Shown here: positions 35,294-46,266 of the stretch, one piece after another
Layout of the letters: each line of letters starts with the position of its first letter
How positions within the stretch are numbered: position 1 is the first letter of the stretch
Source: Cylindrodendrum hubeiense
Taxonomy: Eukaryota; Ascomycota; Sordariomycetes; Hypocreales; Nectriaceae
DNA: 58,633 nucleotides
Direction of reading: 5' to 3'
NCBI GenBank assembly: GCA_014621425.1
Contig: JAANBB010000249.1
Coordinates: 1 to 58,633, forward strand
Program-made: the position numbers and the translations under genes
The notes under the pieces: generated by a model
The model's input: the letters and a program-made list of their open reading frames with translations, nothing else
Told to the model about the DNA's origin: nothing
Databases searched by the model: none

Positions 35294-36250
35294 TTATGTG
35301 GTCTTGAGGTAGACGCCCATTTCCACATCCTCGGCGAGGGTGTACCAGACGGCTGCCTCAATAATGTTGTAAACAACTTGGAGCTCTTGGTCATCTGATG
35401 GGCAGGGGATTAAGTCAGCAGCTTTCGGTTTAATGCATGGACAATTGTTACCTCGAGGCGCATAAATCATGACAAAGTCGGCAGACACGGGACTTTTAAG
35501 CAGACGGCTTCTCCAGGCGAGTGGGTGCCTCTGACCCCATCCTTTGTCTAGAACATGCTTAATGTCGTCTGGGTGCAAACACATGTGCATGGAGTGATCC
35601 GAGTCGTGGACGTGGCAGATCTCGCCCTGGCAGGTGGTCTGCAGCGGGTGTCTAGCGAAGAGCGCAAGTCCATGCTTCTCGAGGCACGACTTCTCTGTGC
35701 CAAACTTGGTGGGGTTCTGGTCTGCGAGCTTCGCCATCGACCGGCGGAGAGTCCGGTAGCAGTACCGAGACCCGTGCTGGTCGAGCTGGCGCTGGGGAGC
35801 GATGCCGGCTACGGTGGGACGAGGACCCGCGCGATAGGGAAGATTGCAGCGGCTTAGGATACCCGACGTGGGGAGATGCGAAGCATCAGGCTCCGGGGCG
35901 ACGAAGGGGTCTCGGAGAGACCACAGTCGAAACCAGGTTATGCGGAGATAACCCTGGAAAGTAGAGGGCGTGCCGCCGGGGCCGAGGTTGAGGAAGTTCT
36001 GGTAGTCGTTGTGGATGAGCAAGAGCACGGGAACAAGGCTCACGAGGAGTTCGGCATGGTAGGGTTCGACAAAGTGGATCAGGAGGACAACGGCCATAGC
36101 CGCGAGGAAGATGGTAGTGCCATCAAGCGTGATGGAGACGGGCTGTTGCCGGAGGGCACACGAAAGTTTGAGTGTCTCGCGCTCTGCCTCGCCGTGGACG
36201 TCCGGCGAAGGGGCAGTGAGTGTTTCTGCAGATGTGACAGAGACGGACAT
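35294..36250 (-). CDS. Luciferase-domain (PF17648-like) membrane protein
   Basis: The frame from the ATG at 36250 is open for 318 codons, but a 57-nt in-phase intron at 35451-35395 (GTAACA donor, GCTGAC branch, ATCAG acceptor) is likely removed, giving 299 aa and a continuous FVMIYAPR-DDQELQVVYNIIEAAVWY sequence. Two hydrophobic stretches lie near residues 45-85. The C-terminal part carries the conserved SMHMCLHPDDIKHVLDKGWG and QRHPLAW segments of the family named luciferase in domain databases. Despite the label, no light-producing role is shown for fungal members and the function is unknown. The upstream in-frame extension lacks an ATG and is rejected as start. It converges with the Cus2-like gene, only 179 bp separating the stop codons. 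Confidence 0.75.
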   Translation of the reverse strand: MSVSVTSAETLTAPSPDVHGEAERETLKLSCALRQQPVSITLDGTTIFLAAMAVVLLIHFVEPYHAELLVSLVPVLLLIHNDYQNFLNLGPGGTPSTFQGYLRITWFRLWSLRDPFVAPEPDASHLPTSGILSRCNLPYRAGPRPTVAGIAPQRQLDQHGSRYCYRTLRRSMAKLADQNPTKFGTEKSCLEKHGLALFARHPLQTTCQGEICHVHDSDHSMHMCLHPDDIKHVLDKGWGQRHPLAWRSRLLKSPVSADFVMIYAPRGNNCPCIKPKAADLIPCPSDDQELQVVYNIIEAAVWYTLAEDVEMGVYLKTT

Positions 36251-37163
36251 TGTGGTGGTTGGGGAGCGATTGGGGATATGGTTTGTGTGGCCAGAAGGGC
36301 GAAATGGGATTGAAATCCGGGGAGGGATGGAAGGAATGGAGGAATGGAGGGATGGGGGAATGGACGGGATCTCAGCAGTTGGTGAGAGGACAGTCGGTGT
36401 AAGTGGCCAGCTTCGACGGGATGGGAGTGGCGGCTTCGTTGGTATATAAGTCCTTGGCTCTTGACAGGACGTCAATCAAGGACCAATGCAGCTTGCTTGT
36501 ATTTGCAGACCCTGAGAGGCGCAGTTCAATACCCAAGCAAGTTACAGGTCAGCCGTGAGAGGTGAGGAGAGCGAGGTGGAAGGTCAAAGGTTCGAGGTGG
36601 GAGACCGGAGATCAGAGGTCAGAAGAACGAAACGAGACAGGGAGGAAATCGTCATCTGACGGGCCGGCCACGCACCGGCCGGGCAGTCGAGACCGACTTC
36701 CGATAATAGGCTTCACCGCAGCCTCAGCCCAAAGCCCCCGGCCAAGCCTCTACTGCGACGCATGTACTCTGGACAGCTCTGAAGGGACTAGGTTCTTCGG
36801 GAAACAGCAGTCTAGGGGAGCCAAACCACGCCTGCTGGCCACGACTGGCTAGAGAAACGCTGTGCCGTGTCGCTCGCGTGCTGGCGTCGGGCAGAGACAA
36901 TGCGGACGGCACGTTGCAGCGCATGACCTCCCCGCCCAAGGCCGCGCGTGGGCATGATTGGCGTTGAGCCATGACGTTGGATTGAGGTTACTCAAGGGCA
37001 GCGAGCATTGCAGTGCGCTAGTGGAGGGGTTGGCGCGGGAAGACACCAATGGGATCATGGAGTGGCGGACGAGTTGGAGGGAACAAGTTAGAGGGAACAG
37101 GTTGGATGGAGGGAGGGGACGGAGTTGGAGGGAGCCAGTTGGGGGGCAGCCCAGTTGGAGGCG

Positions 37164-37227
37164 GAGAGGATGCAGAGAGGATGCAGAGAGGATGCAGAGA
37201 GGATGCAGAGAGGATGCAGAGGATGCA
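37164..37227. repeat. 11-bp tandem repeat, five copies
   Basis: Five perfect copies of GAGAGGATGCA (37164-37218), followed by a 9-bp partial copy and GCTGCA. It is non-coding and lies about 1.1 kb upstream of the DUF3405 start. Perfect identity suggests recent expansion. Confidence 0.95.
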
Positions 37228-38221
37228 GCTGCAGTGATGCTCCGAATCGTATGTTTAAAGCTTGTTAACCGGAGGGCCCCGAGTGGACGCGTTGGAATTG
37301 TCATAGGAGGTTATATCATGGTTGGCTATTCGCAGTTGGTCATTGGCGATGATCGATTGGAATCATTGGATTGCAAGTGGCGGGCTGGTTACCCTGTACG
37401 GAGCATGTCAGACTCGACTTGCTGATCATCGGTGGATTTAGTCGTCTGGCTGCAGGCAGACGCCAATTTTACCATCCCACGCCTTGGCTTTCTCACGAGA
37501 GATGCGGCTGACAAGATCTACAGGACGAGACCGATGTCACAGGCGACAATGGCTTGGATGAGGTGCGTAACCGGGCTTGGCTGATAGAAATTATGTCCGG
37601 TGGTGGTTATATGCGAAGGGGGGATACAACCACCGCCGGTGGACTACACGGCAGCGAGCAAGTTGAATTTCATATGATAGCAGCCACTATTATGCCTCGG
37701 AACAGCATAGCAGGTTCAGCAAGCCACTTAAAGCACAACCATGGTAATCCTCTATTACCTGTATGGAGTATGAATAGTCTAGCATAATTGGTACAACACA
37801 GTTGTCCATCGAATCAATCAATACTAGGTACCTACATAGTAGTATGCACTGACTGCACGGTCGCTGACGTCGGCCCCCACAGTCCCGCACCGTTCGTTGC
37901 CCCGCAACCACCGATGCTCCGCTACACAAACAAACCCGCGAATGACGGCTCAGAGGACCATACACATCCGGACGGGCCACTCAACTGGACAAGGCTTGAC
38001 GACCACGACGCGTACTCACTCGATCCAATTCATCAAGCAGCTCCTTTCCGAAACCCATCTCCTTTGCTACCACCTACCTACAAGCTTCATTGCTGCACAA
38101 CCCTTTGCACACTACCATTTTCTCTGCTTGCCTATACGACTCATCTACTCATCTGGACTGGCACGCAGGGAGGCACCAGCTTGAGACACCCGCCCGCAGT
38201 GGGCATTACGGACACGCATCG

Positions 38222-38284
38222 GTAGGCAAGCTCCAAGTCCCTAACACCTCGACTTGCATATCCTAACTGCCGTTGTTGTTCCAG
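38222..38284 (+). other. Probable 5' UTR intron of the DUF3405 gene
   Basis: A GTAGGC donor, a CCTAACTG branch point near 38262 and a TTGTTGTTCCAG acceptor frame a 63-nt interval ending 20 nt before the ATG at 38305. All elements match the coding introns in this window. Confidence 0.65.
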
Positions 38285-38304
38285 CTATTAGAAACAAGCC
38301 TGTC

Positions 38305-41106
38305 ATGGGGTTGCTACCGAAGAGCTTGCGGACTCGCGAGCCGCAGCTTCCGCTCTACCACAAACTCGATTCCCCTAGGAAAGAACAATTCACAGACGAC
38401 GATGACTCCGAATACTCATCTTCAGATGAGGACGAACCATACTCAGCGGGGAGCTCTTCTCAAGGCTCCTCGAGAAACACATCCGGCTCGGCTTCCAGCG
38501 GCCTGTTAAAGCTGCCTAGACAAGCTACCAAGCCTCCACCCATGAGAAGAATCGCCAACGTATACCCCTATCGGTTACCAACAAAGGTCACAAGATACCT
38601 GGTCTGCTTTGTGGTAGGATTCATCGTCATCATGATCTTGAGTTTGGTTCGCGCCAGCCAGGTTGAGAACTGGAAGGTTGCAAACGGCCAGGTGGAGAGC
38701 CGCCCTCCCCCCCCTCCTGTATGGGACAAGTTCCCGTTCTTGGAGAGATACTATGGTGGCATCAAGACCTTGGTGACACTTGAGGAGAACTCGCCAGAGT
38801 ATCCCTATGTGAAGGACGAGGTATCTCTGCTTGAGGAAGTCGCCGAAGAGAAGGCCGACGAGGAAGCGATTGAGAAAGCCAGTGACGATGCCAACGGTGA
38901 ACCCCAACAAGAAGCTAAGGAGGAGGTCGAAGCGGACTCCAACAAGGAAGAGGTTAAGGCAGACTCCAACAAGGAAGAGGTTAAAGCAGACTCCAACAAG
39001 GAGGCTGAAGCAGACTCGAACAAGAAACATGAGGCTGGCAAGAGACATGTCTCTGAAAGCCACGGCTGGAATGGATACACCGGAAGGAATGAGGAGACGG
39101 ATATTCAGGAATGCTTCATCGACGCCGACGGCACCGTCCGTGTTCCGGAGCTGCAGTACTACAATGGCCGACCGAAGGGATTCCCGGAGAACGTCATTGG
39201 CTCTTACGAGGTTTTGAACCTGCCAGAAGACATTTGCTTCGATCGCTTCGGCCGTTACGGCCCCTACGGCTTTGGTTACTCCGAGAGGAACGGCGGATTG
39301 AGCGTCGGCGAGCATGGAGAGAAGGAGGGCTCCGAAGCCGTCTGGAACAAGACTCCCCGCGTCGATTATCGGCAGGTGAACTGGGCCGACGTCCAGCGCC
39401 GTTGCTTCAAGAAGAACGCAGCCCGGTACACCGAGGTGGCTCGCAAGACGTCTACTCCCCACGGCTTTTACATCCAAGAGTCTCAGACATCCTCGGAACC
39501 TGTCAAGGCCCGCGATGTCAAGGAGAAGGATACCGACAAGCCGGTCAAGGAGAAGGACACCGACAAGCCAGCCAAGGAGAAGGATACCGACAAGCCAGCC
39601 AAGGAGACAATCACTGCGGACGCCCCCAAGTCTAACAGCACTGAATCTTTAACGGAGGAGGAGAAGATTGTTGTTGAAAAGAAGTCGAGGACTGCTGTGG
39701 TTGTGAGATGCTGGGACGAGTATTTATGGCGCGAGGATGACATTGCCAACATTCGTTCCATGATCACAGAATTGGCCTTGGGGTCAGGTGGTCGCTATGA
39801 CATCCACCTGCTGGTCCAGGTGAAGAATGATGCCGACCATCCCATCTGGGCTGACGAGGACGTCTACCGGCAGCGCATCGAAGATGTCATCCCCGAAGAA
39901 TTCCGCGGCATCGTCACTCTCTGGACCGAGACGCAGATGCTGTCACTGTACCAGGGCATCTACGACCTCTTCAGCCGTGGCCCCGAGCTCCCCGTCCACG
40001 GCGTCTACCGCGGCCTGTCGATGGCGATGCAGTACTTTGCTTACATGCACCCCGAGTACGAACACTTCTGGCAGTGGGAAATGGATGTCCGCTACACCGG
40101 TCACTACTACGACCTGTTCACCAAGCTTGAGAACTTCGCCAAGGCCCAGCCGCGCAAGGGGCTGTGGGACCGCAACGCCCGCTTCTACTTCCCCAGCGTT
40201 CACGGAACATGGGACGACTTCTCGCAGATGTCTCGCGTACAGAGTGAGATGGGTGTTGTTGGAGCTGACGATGTCTGGAAGAACATGCCCGGTATGGATG
40301 ACAAGACTCCTGCCAAGTCAAAGGGCAACGACAGGGTCGTCTGGGGTCCTGTCCGTTCTCAGGACGACGACGACTGGTTCGAGCCCGGAAACGATCCTGT
40401 CGTCCCTATTGCCTACGAGAAGGACCACTACCAATGGGGCGTCGGCGAGGAAGCCGACTACATCTCGCTCAACCCCATCTTCGACCCCGACAGCACGACT
40501 TGGGGTCTCAAGGACGACATCACGGGCTTCAACCGCACCGAGGGCCCGCCGCCGCGCCGTGCCAACATCATCACCACGTCCCGCATGTCACGACGACTGC
40601 TGTTGACGATGCACAAGATGACAGCACTCAAGAAGCAGTTCGCCTTTCCCGAGATGTGGCCCGCGACTGTGGCTCTACAGCACGGCTACAAGGCCGTCTT
40701 TGCACCGCACCCCGTTTACGTCGACCGCGCGTGGCCCGTCGGATACATGGCACAGATGTTTAACAACGGCCGTGATGGCGCCAGCGGTGGCTCTCGCACC
40801 AGCATCTTTGGCGACCGCGAGCACAACATGCATGGCCTGTCGTGGTTCTACAACTCGGGCTTCGCGCCTAACCTGTACCGACGCTGGCTCGGTCTCAAGG
40901 TGAACAACGACGGCGGCGACGAGTTCGAAACCACAGAGGATAAGAGCCGGAAGGGTAAGGGCGTGAGCAACATGCGCGGTGGTGAGGGTCGCATGTGTCT
41001 CCCGCCCATGTTGCTACACCCTATCAAGGATGTCGAGCTGCCCGTTGAGGTACCGGAGCCGCCAAAAGACCAGAGTGAGGTTGAGGCTTCGAACCCCACA
41101 GACTAG
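38305..41106 (+). CDS. DUF3405 type II membrane protein, glycosyltransferase-like
   Basis: A 933-aa protein with one membrane segment at about residues 98-117 (LVCFVVGFIVIMILSLV), an acidic Ser-rich cytoplasmic tail and a large lumenal part. The DUF3405 domain begins near residue 470 at AVVVRCWDEYLWREDDIANIRS and includes HLLVQVKNDAD, VHGVYRGLSMAMQYF, FWQWEMDVRYTGHYYDL and GLWDRNARFYFP. The EMD in WQWEMDVRY resembles the acidic metal-binding motif of nucleotide-sugar transferases, but the activity is unproven. The stem contains two separate arrays of 9-residue repeats (DNA 38926-39027 and 39517-39597). An upstream in-frame stretch begins with a non-ATG codon and lies over the 5' UTR intron, so 38305 is the start. 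The gene is common in filamentous fungi and has no assigned function. Confidence 0.85.
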   Translation: MGLLPKSLRTREPQLPLYHKLDSPRKEQFTDDDDSEYSSSDEDEPYSAGSSSQGSSRNTSGSASSGLLKLPRQATKPPPMRRIANVYPYRLPTKVTRYLVCFVVGFIVIMILSLVRASQVENWKVANGQVESRPPPPPVWDKFPFLERYYGGIKTLVTLEENSPEYPYVKDEVSLLEEVAEEKADEEAIEKASDDANGEPQQEAKEEVEADSNKEEVKADSNKEEVKADSNKEAEADSNKKHEAGKRHVSESHGWNGYTGRNEETDIQECFIDADGTVRVPELQYYNGRPKGFPENVIGSYEVLNLPEDICFDRFGRYGPYGFGYSERNGGLSVGEHGEKEGSEAVWNKTPRVDYRQVNWADVQRRCFKKNAARYTEVARKTSTPHGFYIQESQTSSEPVKARDVKEKDTDKPVKEKDTDKPAKEKDTDKPAKETITADAPKSNSTESLTEEEKIVVEKKSRTAVVVRCWDEYLWREDDIANIRSMITELALGSGGRYDIHLLVQVKNDADHPIWADEDVYRQRIEDVIPEEFRGIVTLWTETQMLSLYQGIYDLFSRGPELPVHGVYRGLSMAMQYFAYMHPEYEHFWQWEMDVRYTGHYYDLFTKLENFAKAQPRKGLWDRNARFYFPSVHGTWDDFSQMSRVQSEMGVVGADDVWKNMPGMDDKTPAKSKGNDRVVWGPVRSQDDDDWFEPGNDPVVPIAYEKDHYQWGVGEEADYISLNPIFDPDSTTWGLKDDITGFNRTEGPPPRRANIITTSRMSRRLLLTMHKMTALKKQFAFPEMWPATVALQHGYKAVFAPHPVYVDRAWPVGYMAQMFNNGRDGASGGSRTSIFGDREHNMHGLSWFYNSGFAPNLYRRWLGLKVNNDGGDEFETTEDKSRKGKGVSNMRGGEGRMCLPPMLLHPIKDVELPVEVPEPPKDQSEVEASNPTD
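38926..39027 (+). repeat. In-frame 27-bp repeat, VKADSNKEE type
   Basis: Four copies of an 8-9 residue unit (VEADSNKEE, VKADSNKEE, VKADSNKE, AEADSNKK) in the stem of the DUF3405 protein, residues about 208-241. The array is acidic/lysine-rich and probably disordered. Confidence 0.92.
39517..39597 (+). repeat. In-frame 27-bp repeat, KEKDTDKPV type
   Basis: Three copies of the nine-residue unit VKEKDTDKP/AKEKDTDKP, residues about 405-431 of the DUF3405 protein, followed by a truncated fourth copy. The unit length (27 bp) equals that of the first array, but the sequence is unrelated. Confidence 0.92.
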
Positions 41107-41671
41107 AGTGTTTTGACCTGGGATTGTGTGTATATTTGTTCTAGACTATGGAAGCTTTGGGATGGCGTTTGGGGTGGGATTTTGCCTTCTTGGGACATCT
41201 ATCTGTCTAACGGGATTCATGTTGTTGTGTTTCTAATGGATGGGATGCCACTAGATGATAATGATTCGCATTATGCGCAAAAGGCCTGTTTTGGTGTTGG
41301 GTGTGCGTTATAGATGACCTAGTTCTCATTAACTAGTTGAACCTGATTCTTTCGATTTCGCTTGATGTCTCATCATTGCTTGTGAGATGTGTCGTCAACG
41401 GACAGGGCATGCATTAAATCTTCTTGTTTTTCAGACATGACAGGTGTTTTATACACACGCTCCTATTACCACAATGCGTAGATCCTCAGTCGCTTTTCGC
41501 GTAGCACCCCACCCAAGTTTCAAGGCTCCTCCAGTTTTGCGCCAGCAAGAATCAGAGAAGCAGCACCCCTGGTTTTCCTCACGGCCCATTCAATGGGGGA
41601 TGTGCTCACACAGTTGCCCAGCCTCGCTCTTGTCTCATACCCTAATGCCCCGTGTGTCGAGGGGTATCCTT
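41107..41671. other. Convergent 3' region
   Basis: Shared 3' flank of the DUF3405 gene (+) and EMP24 (-). AT-rich stretches near 41260-41340 could carry processing signals. No gene is seen. Confidence 0.4.
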
Positions 41672-42467
41672 TTATACAACGCGCTTGACCTCGAAGAAGC
41701 GGCGCAGCCACCAGACCTGGAACAGGGACTCGCCAATGACAATGCCAATGACAAACATGTTCCACCACTTGACTCGGTTGTTGGTGCTCTCGGCGGTGTT
41801 ACGGTGGGTGCGCTCGCGGATGATGATGTACTGCTGCTCGTCCTTGACCTGGGACAGGAGCTCGGAGAGGCGGCGGACTGTAAGCATGGAGGTTAGTTAT
41901 GGGAGACAAGGGGGAGAGGGATTCTCGAGAAGGGTCAGACATACCTTCGCGGTCGAGGGGATCGGCGGGGACATCAGACTCGCTCACGTAGACAATGCCG
42001 TGGACGTTGAAGGAGACCTCCTTTGTGTTGGCACCCCAGTTCTCGTTGCCGAAGCAGTAGGTGTATTTGCCGTCGTGCTTAGCAGTGAAGGAGTAGTCGC
42101 CGTTGGAGACGGTCTTCTCGTTGGTCTCATACTGGCCGCTGGGGTTGGAGATCTGTCCATACCATATTAGCATCATGTTCTTCGCATCATCTTATTTCCC
42201 AAATGCTGCTGCCTCGTGCTTCACACACACCCCCCGAGGGTAAGCTCCCAAGTGGAACGGACAACGTACCCAGAAGTCGATATCGAGGTTGCCCGCGCTT
42301 CCGAACTCGCGGTCGCCAACCTGGAAGGTGACAGTCATGGTGTCATCCTTGTGCAGGGTCTCGTGGAAGCACTCGCGGCCGTGGGCGGGCAGGACAATGT
42401 TGTGGGCAGCGGCCGCCTGGAAGATGGCGGCGGCGAGGAGGGCCCTCGCGACGGTGATGAAGTACAT
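41672..42467 (-). CDS. emp24: p24-beta family cargo receptor Emp24
   Basis: Three exons, 42467-42270, 42152-41945 and 41877-41672, give 203 aa. p24 proteins cycle between ER and Golgi in COPII and COPI vesicles and help select cargo such as GPI-anchored proteins. A signal peptide (about 1-21, ending AAAAH) is followed by the GOLD domain with the paired cysteines of RECFHE and YTYCFGNE. Then come a coiled-coil linker (RRLSELLSQVKDEQQYIIIRERTHR), one membrane segment (WWNMFVIGIVIGESLFQVWWL) and a short cytosolic tail RRFFEVKRVV with the FF pair that binds COPII coat. Membrane topology and length are typical. The beta subclass is inferred from the linker and tail. It is divergently placed beside ARF1, which drives COPI coat assembly. 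Confidence 0.92.
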
Positions 42468-43645
42468 GGTGGGCGGTGGGTTGTTGCAGGATCAAAGGAG
42501 CGTTATATGGACGGAGGAGTCGTAAAGGGAGGCCCGAGTCGTCGTTGGTGGATGTCCCCGTGCTATGTCGTCGCTGTCGTCGCTGTCGTCTTGGAGCCCT
42601 TGAGACGGGAGCTTAGATCGGATCGCGACGAATTGACACCTATCCGCACCGGCATGGCCAGAGTGGCCGCTTTGAGCCAGGGATTAGCCGACGGGCTGCC
42701 AAGCAACTTTAAGGGGTGCTGGAAGGGTAGGCTAGGTACTACATTGTACGTAGTAGGTAGGAAGCCATGGTAGTGGGGCGTGGCGCTGGTGGAGCACGAG
42801 GGAACTGGTGAGGTGAGAGTGTGGCTTGGGCGGCGGGCTTTTTTCTTCGAGAGGCGAACTGTCCAAAAGGGGATAGGGGACCCGTGGCCGCAAAGATAGC
42901 GATACGACATGGATCACATCACTGCGAGTGGCGACGAACGCGGGCAGCCAGAAAGAGAGTTAATTACTTGGCTTCATTGGCTGCTTGGGCAGGTGCCTCG
43001 GGCAGGTTCCTCGGGCAGGTTCCTCGAGCAGGGCAAGTAGGTACTTCGTCCTCCGTACCTACCTACGTACCTACCTCCGTACCTAGGCAGGTACCTACAT
43101 ACAACCTGCGGAAATGATACCAGGGCGACCCACGATTGCGCGGCTGGGAAAAAAGGAGCCGACTAGCAATGGGAGTGGCTGGTCAATCCGCGGCCCAGTA
43201 TTGCAGCAGTTATCTGTCGTCGCACTGGAGAGATCTGTCACCCTGTGTCACTGTAAAAGCCCAAGTGTGGCTGGGCTGGTGCTGATTCCCCCCTGCCAGG
43301 CGCCCTGGACTGGCGCACTGGCGCCCCGTAATGCTGTCGTTGCGCAGCGTTGAGAGCCTGTGATTCACCGGGCACCACAGGCCGCTACAAGGGGGTCGGT
43401 AGGTACCTCGCCCAAGTGTGGCTCTGCTCTGCTCTGCGGGCCCCTCGCCCCTCGAAAGACGCCAGGCCCCCAAAATTCAGCCAGCCCAGCCCCAAGGCCC
43501 CCAGTCCCCATTTCCTCACCCCTCCGCCTCCCGCAAGTCGAGCGTGTCCTTCGTCCACGTCCACCTCTACACCGACAAGTTAAACCACACGACGCCGTCC
43601 TCGTCTCTCCTGCACACCACCCAAGGACCGCCCCACGATCCCCAA
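42468..43645. other. Divergent intergenic region of EMP24 and ARF1
   Basis: Promoter space for EMP24 (left) and ARF1 (right). It contains GGCAGGTTCCTCG direct repeats near 42990-43030, a dense TACCTACC/GTACCTAGG cluster at about 43038-43102, and another GGTAGGTACCT at 43398-43408. From 43420 the + strand is CT-rich and probably is the ARF1 leader. No gene is seen. Confidence 0.5.
43038..43102. repeat. TACCTAC / TACCTAGG motif cluster
   Basis: About 65 bp made mostly of overlapping TACCTAC, CTACGTAC and TACCTAGG units, several of them palindromic. The same motif occurs singly in other intergenic spaces of this window. Confidence 0.75.
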
Positions 43646-44212
43646 GTAAGTCATCTTGCTCTCTGCTTGCCTGTTGCTCCGATCGCTGCGTTCCGTTTTT
43701 GCCGGCGACGACGGCGATGATGACGGCGATGGCCTCATCTTGCTCGCCGTCCCCTCCCTCATGTTTCCCCGTGGCCTCTTTCTCCCTCCGCTGCACCCCC
43801 CGACCCACGGCTTCAGCCTCGGCCAAGGCGCTCAGTTTTGCCTCGACGGCGGATGCTGCTTAGTCCCTCAGTCACTCGACCGCTGCGAATGCTGCAGCCT
43901 GCTCTAGGGGCCCGGTTGCACATGGGCCGTGGTCCTAGGATGGAAATGCGCGCTGCCTTGCTCATCATCCAGGTGTCCTTTCGCGACACTGGCCCATAAA
44001 GCATCCTGCCTCCTGCAGCAATCATCACCAACCTCCAAATCACATTCTCCCTCCCTCCCTCCAGTCGCCTATTCTTCCCGACCACCTCGGCCCCTTGTCT
44101 TGATCATTGATATCACGCACAACACTATCCTCTCATCCTCACTACTTTGTGTCCCTGCTTGGTCTCGCCATTCGTCCTCGACCATCGCTGACCTCTGACG
44201 CCTGCCCTCTAG
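43646..44212 (+). other. Probable long 5' UTR intron of ARF1
   Basis: A perfect GTAAGT donor at 43646 follows a CT-rich leader. A CGCTGACC branch region and CCTGCCCTCTAG acceptor end at 44212, 51 nt before the ATG. At 567 nt it is longer than any coding intron here. Long first introns in the leader are common in highly expressed fungal genes. Confidence 0.6.
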
Positions 44213-44239
44213 GACCTACCTCTCATAACCTGCACCTAG

Positions 44240-45080
<841 letters not shown>

Positions 45081-46266
45081 AAGATTGATGAGAAGCCTCC
45101 TCTGAACAAAGCCGCCTTCTCCCTTTTGCTCTCTGCCACATAGGTCTCTCATGGTTCTACACGACTCGAGGATTCGGTTGTAATTTGCAAAGTTATCGGT
45201 CAACCAATCGAAATTAATCCTTGAACCAATATCGCGTCTCTTCTTTTACGGCTCCCTCCCCTTCTCTCCCCCAAACGGTGCTTTCGTGAGCCTCGGCCAA
45301 AATGCTCGTTGGTTCGTCTTTTGCCAACTCGCTCCGAGGACCGCAAACGTGCTTTCTTTTATTCTCTGGAGGAAAAGTCGGGCGATTGTTGGAGGCGTCT
45401 TTTGGGGAAACTCCGGGATATTGTACAGTCGGGTGTTCGTTTTCTTTGAAAAGAATACATTTCCACTGATGTGGTGCTCTCTGGGTTTCGGGTTTTTTCT
45501 ATGCTTTCACTCTTCATTTCAGGCATCGTGCAAAACACACAACATGAAAATCTCAACTGAACCACAATGTTTCGTACTCAAGAAAACCAATGCGGTTTTC
45601 TGGATGTCTGCTTTTCATGGCCCCTGCATTTGGGGACCCTATTTTTACAATGTTACACTCCTTTTCCTTTTGACCAACCCCTGTATAGATATCTCGGCAC
45701 AGATTTGATCAGATTGGGCTGTAAGGGCTCCTGTAATTGTGGACGCTGACATGGGCAAGGGTCATAGTCTTTGTCATCATTCAAGCATTGGAGCATGTGG
45801 AGCGTAGGGGTTGACGATGGCTGAGCTATTAGTAGGAGATGCACCGTGGTTGTATCGCACAAATGGAACATCTCACTCTTTATCCTGGCGCCTGTTGGGG
45901 TTTCGTAATCTTTGGTCCTGGTGACTCGCCCACTGTTGACCGTGGTTGTAGCATGAGTGGATTTTGGTGGGAGCAAGCTGACTCAGTGTGAACCGCCCTC
46001 ATTGACCATTGCTGCTATTGGCAAGCCATGATCTGACGGGACCCTGTCTGTCTTGGGCTGCCAAATAATGGTCCGTGAATCAATCGGGAGATTAGGAATT
46101 TTAAACGAATATGATTGAGAGGAAAACCAATTAGCTATTCTATGGCCGTATCGTATCTACTGTTCTGATGCCAGTTTGGAAAGTTATCTCTGAAATACAA
46201 AATATTGAAATGGGTATGGTACACATAAATTCATGAACCGACAAACTCCTGTGCTGTTTGATAAAC
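45081..46266. other. Convergent 3' region of ARF1 and HSP78
   Basis: About 1.2 kb with the ARF1 3' UTR on the left and the HSP78 3' flank on the right. AT-rich from 46080 to 46260. The T-rich + strand at 45350-45500 gives hydrophobic-looking but unrecognisable open frames that I do not call as genes. Confidence 0.45.

Larger units (their letters stand above)
36251..38304. other. Divergent intergenic region of 2 kb
   Basis: Lies head-to-head between the luciferase-domain gene (-) and the DUF3405 gene (+). It contains GGAATGGA-type purine repeats near 36327-36365, GTTGGAGGGA-like repeats near 37070-37160, the 11-bp tandem repeat at 37164-37227, a CTAGGTACCTACATAG motif at 37824-37839 and the 5' UTR intron of the DUF3405 gene at its right end. 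No gene is seen. Confidence 0.5.

Noticed and set aside
36251..36475. Upstream extension of the luciferase-domain protein.
   Set aside because: It begins at a TTG codon, is Pro/Ser/Ile repeat-like, and reads through GGAATGGA repeats of the promoter.
38831..39635. Overlapping long frames inside the DUF3405 gene in other registers.
   Set aside because: They are products of the 27-bp repeats and biased codon use; the DUF3405 frame is clearly the coding one.
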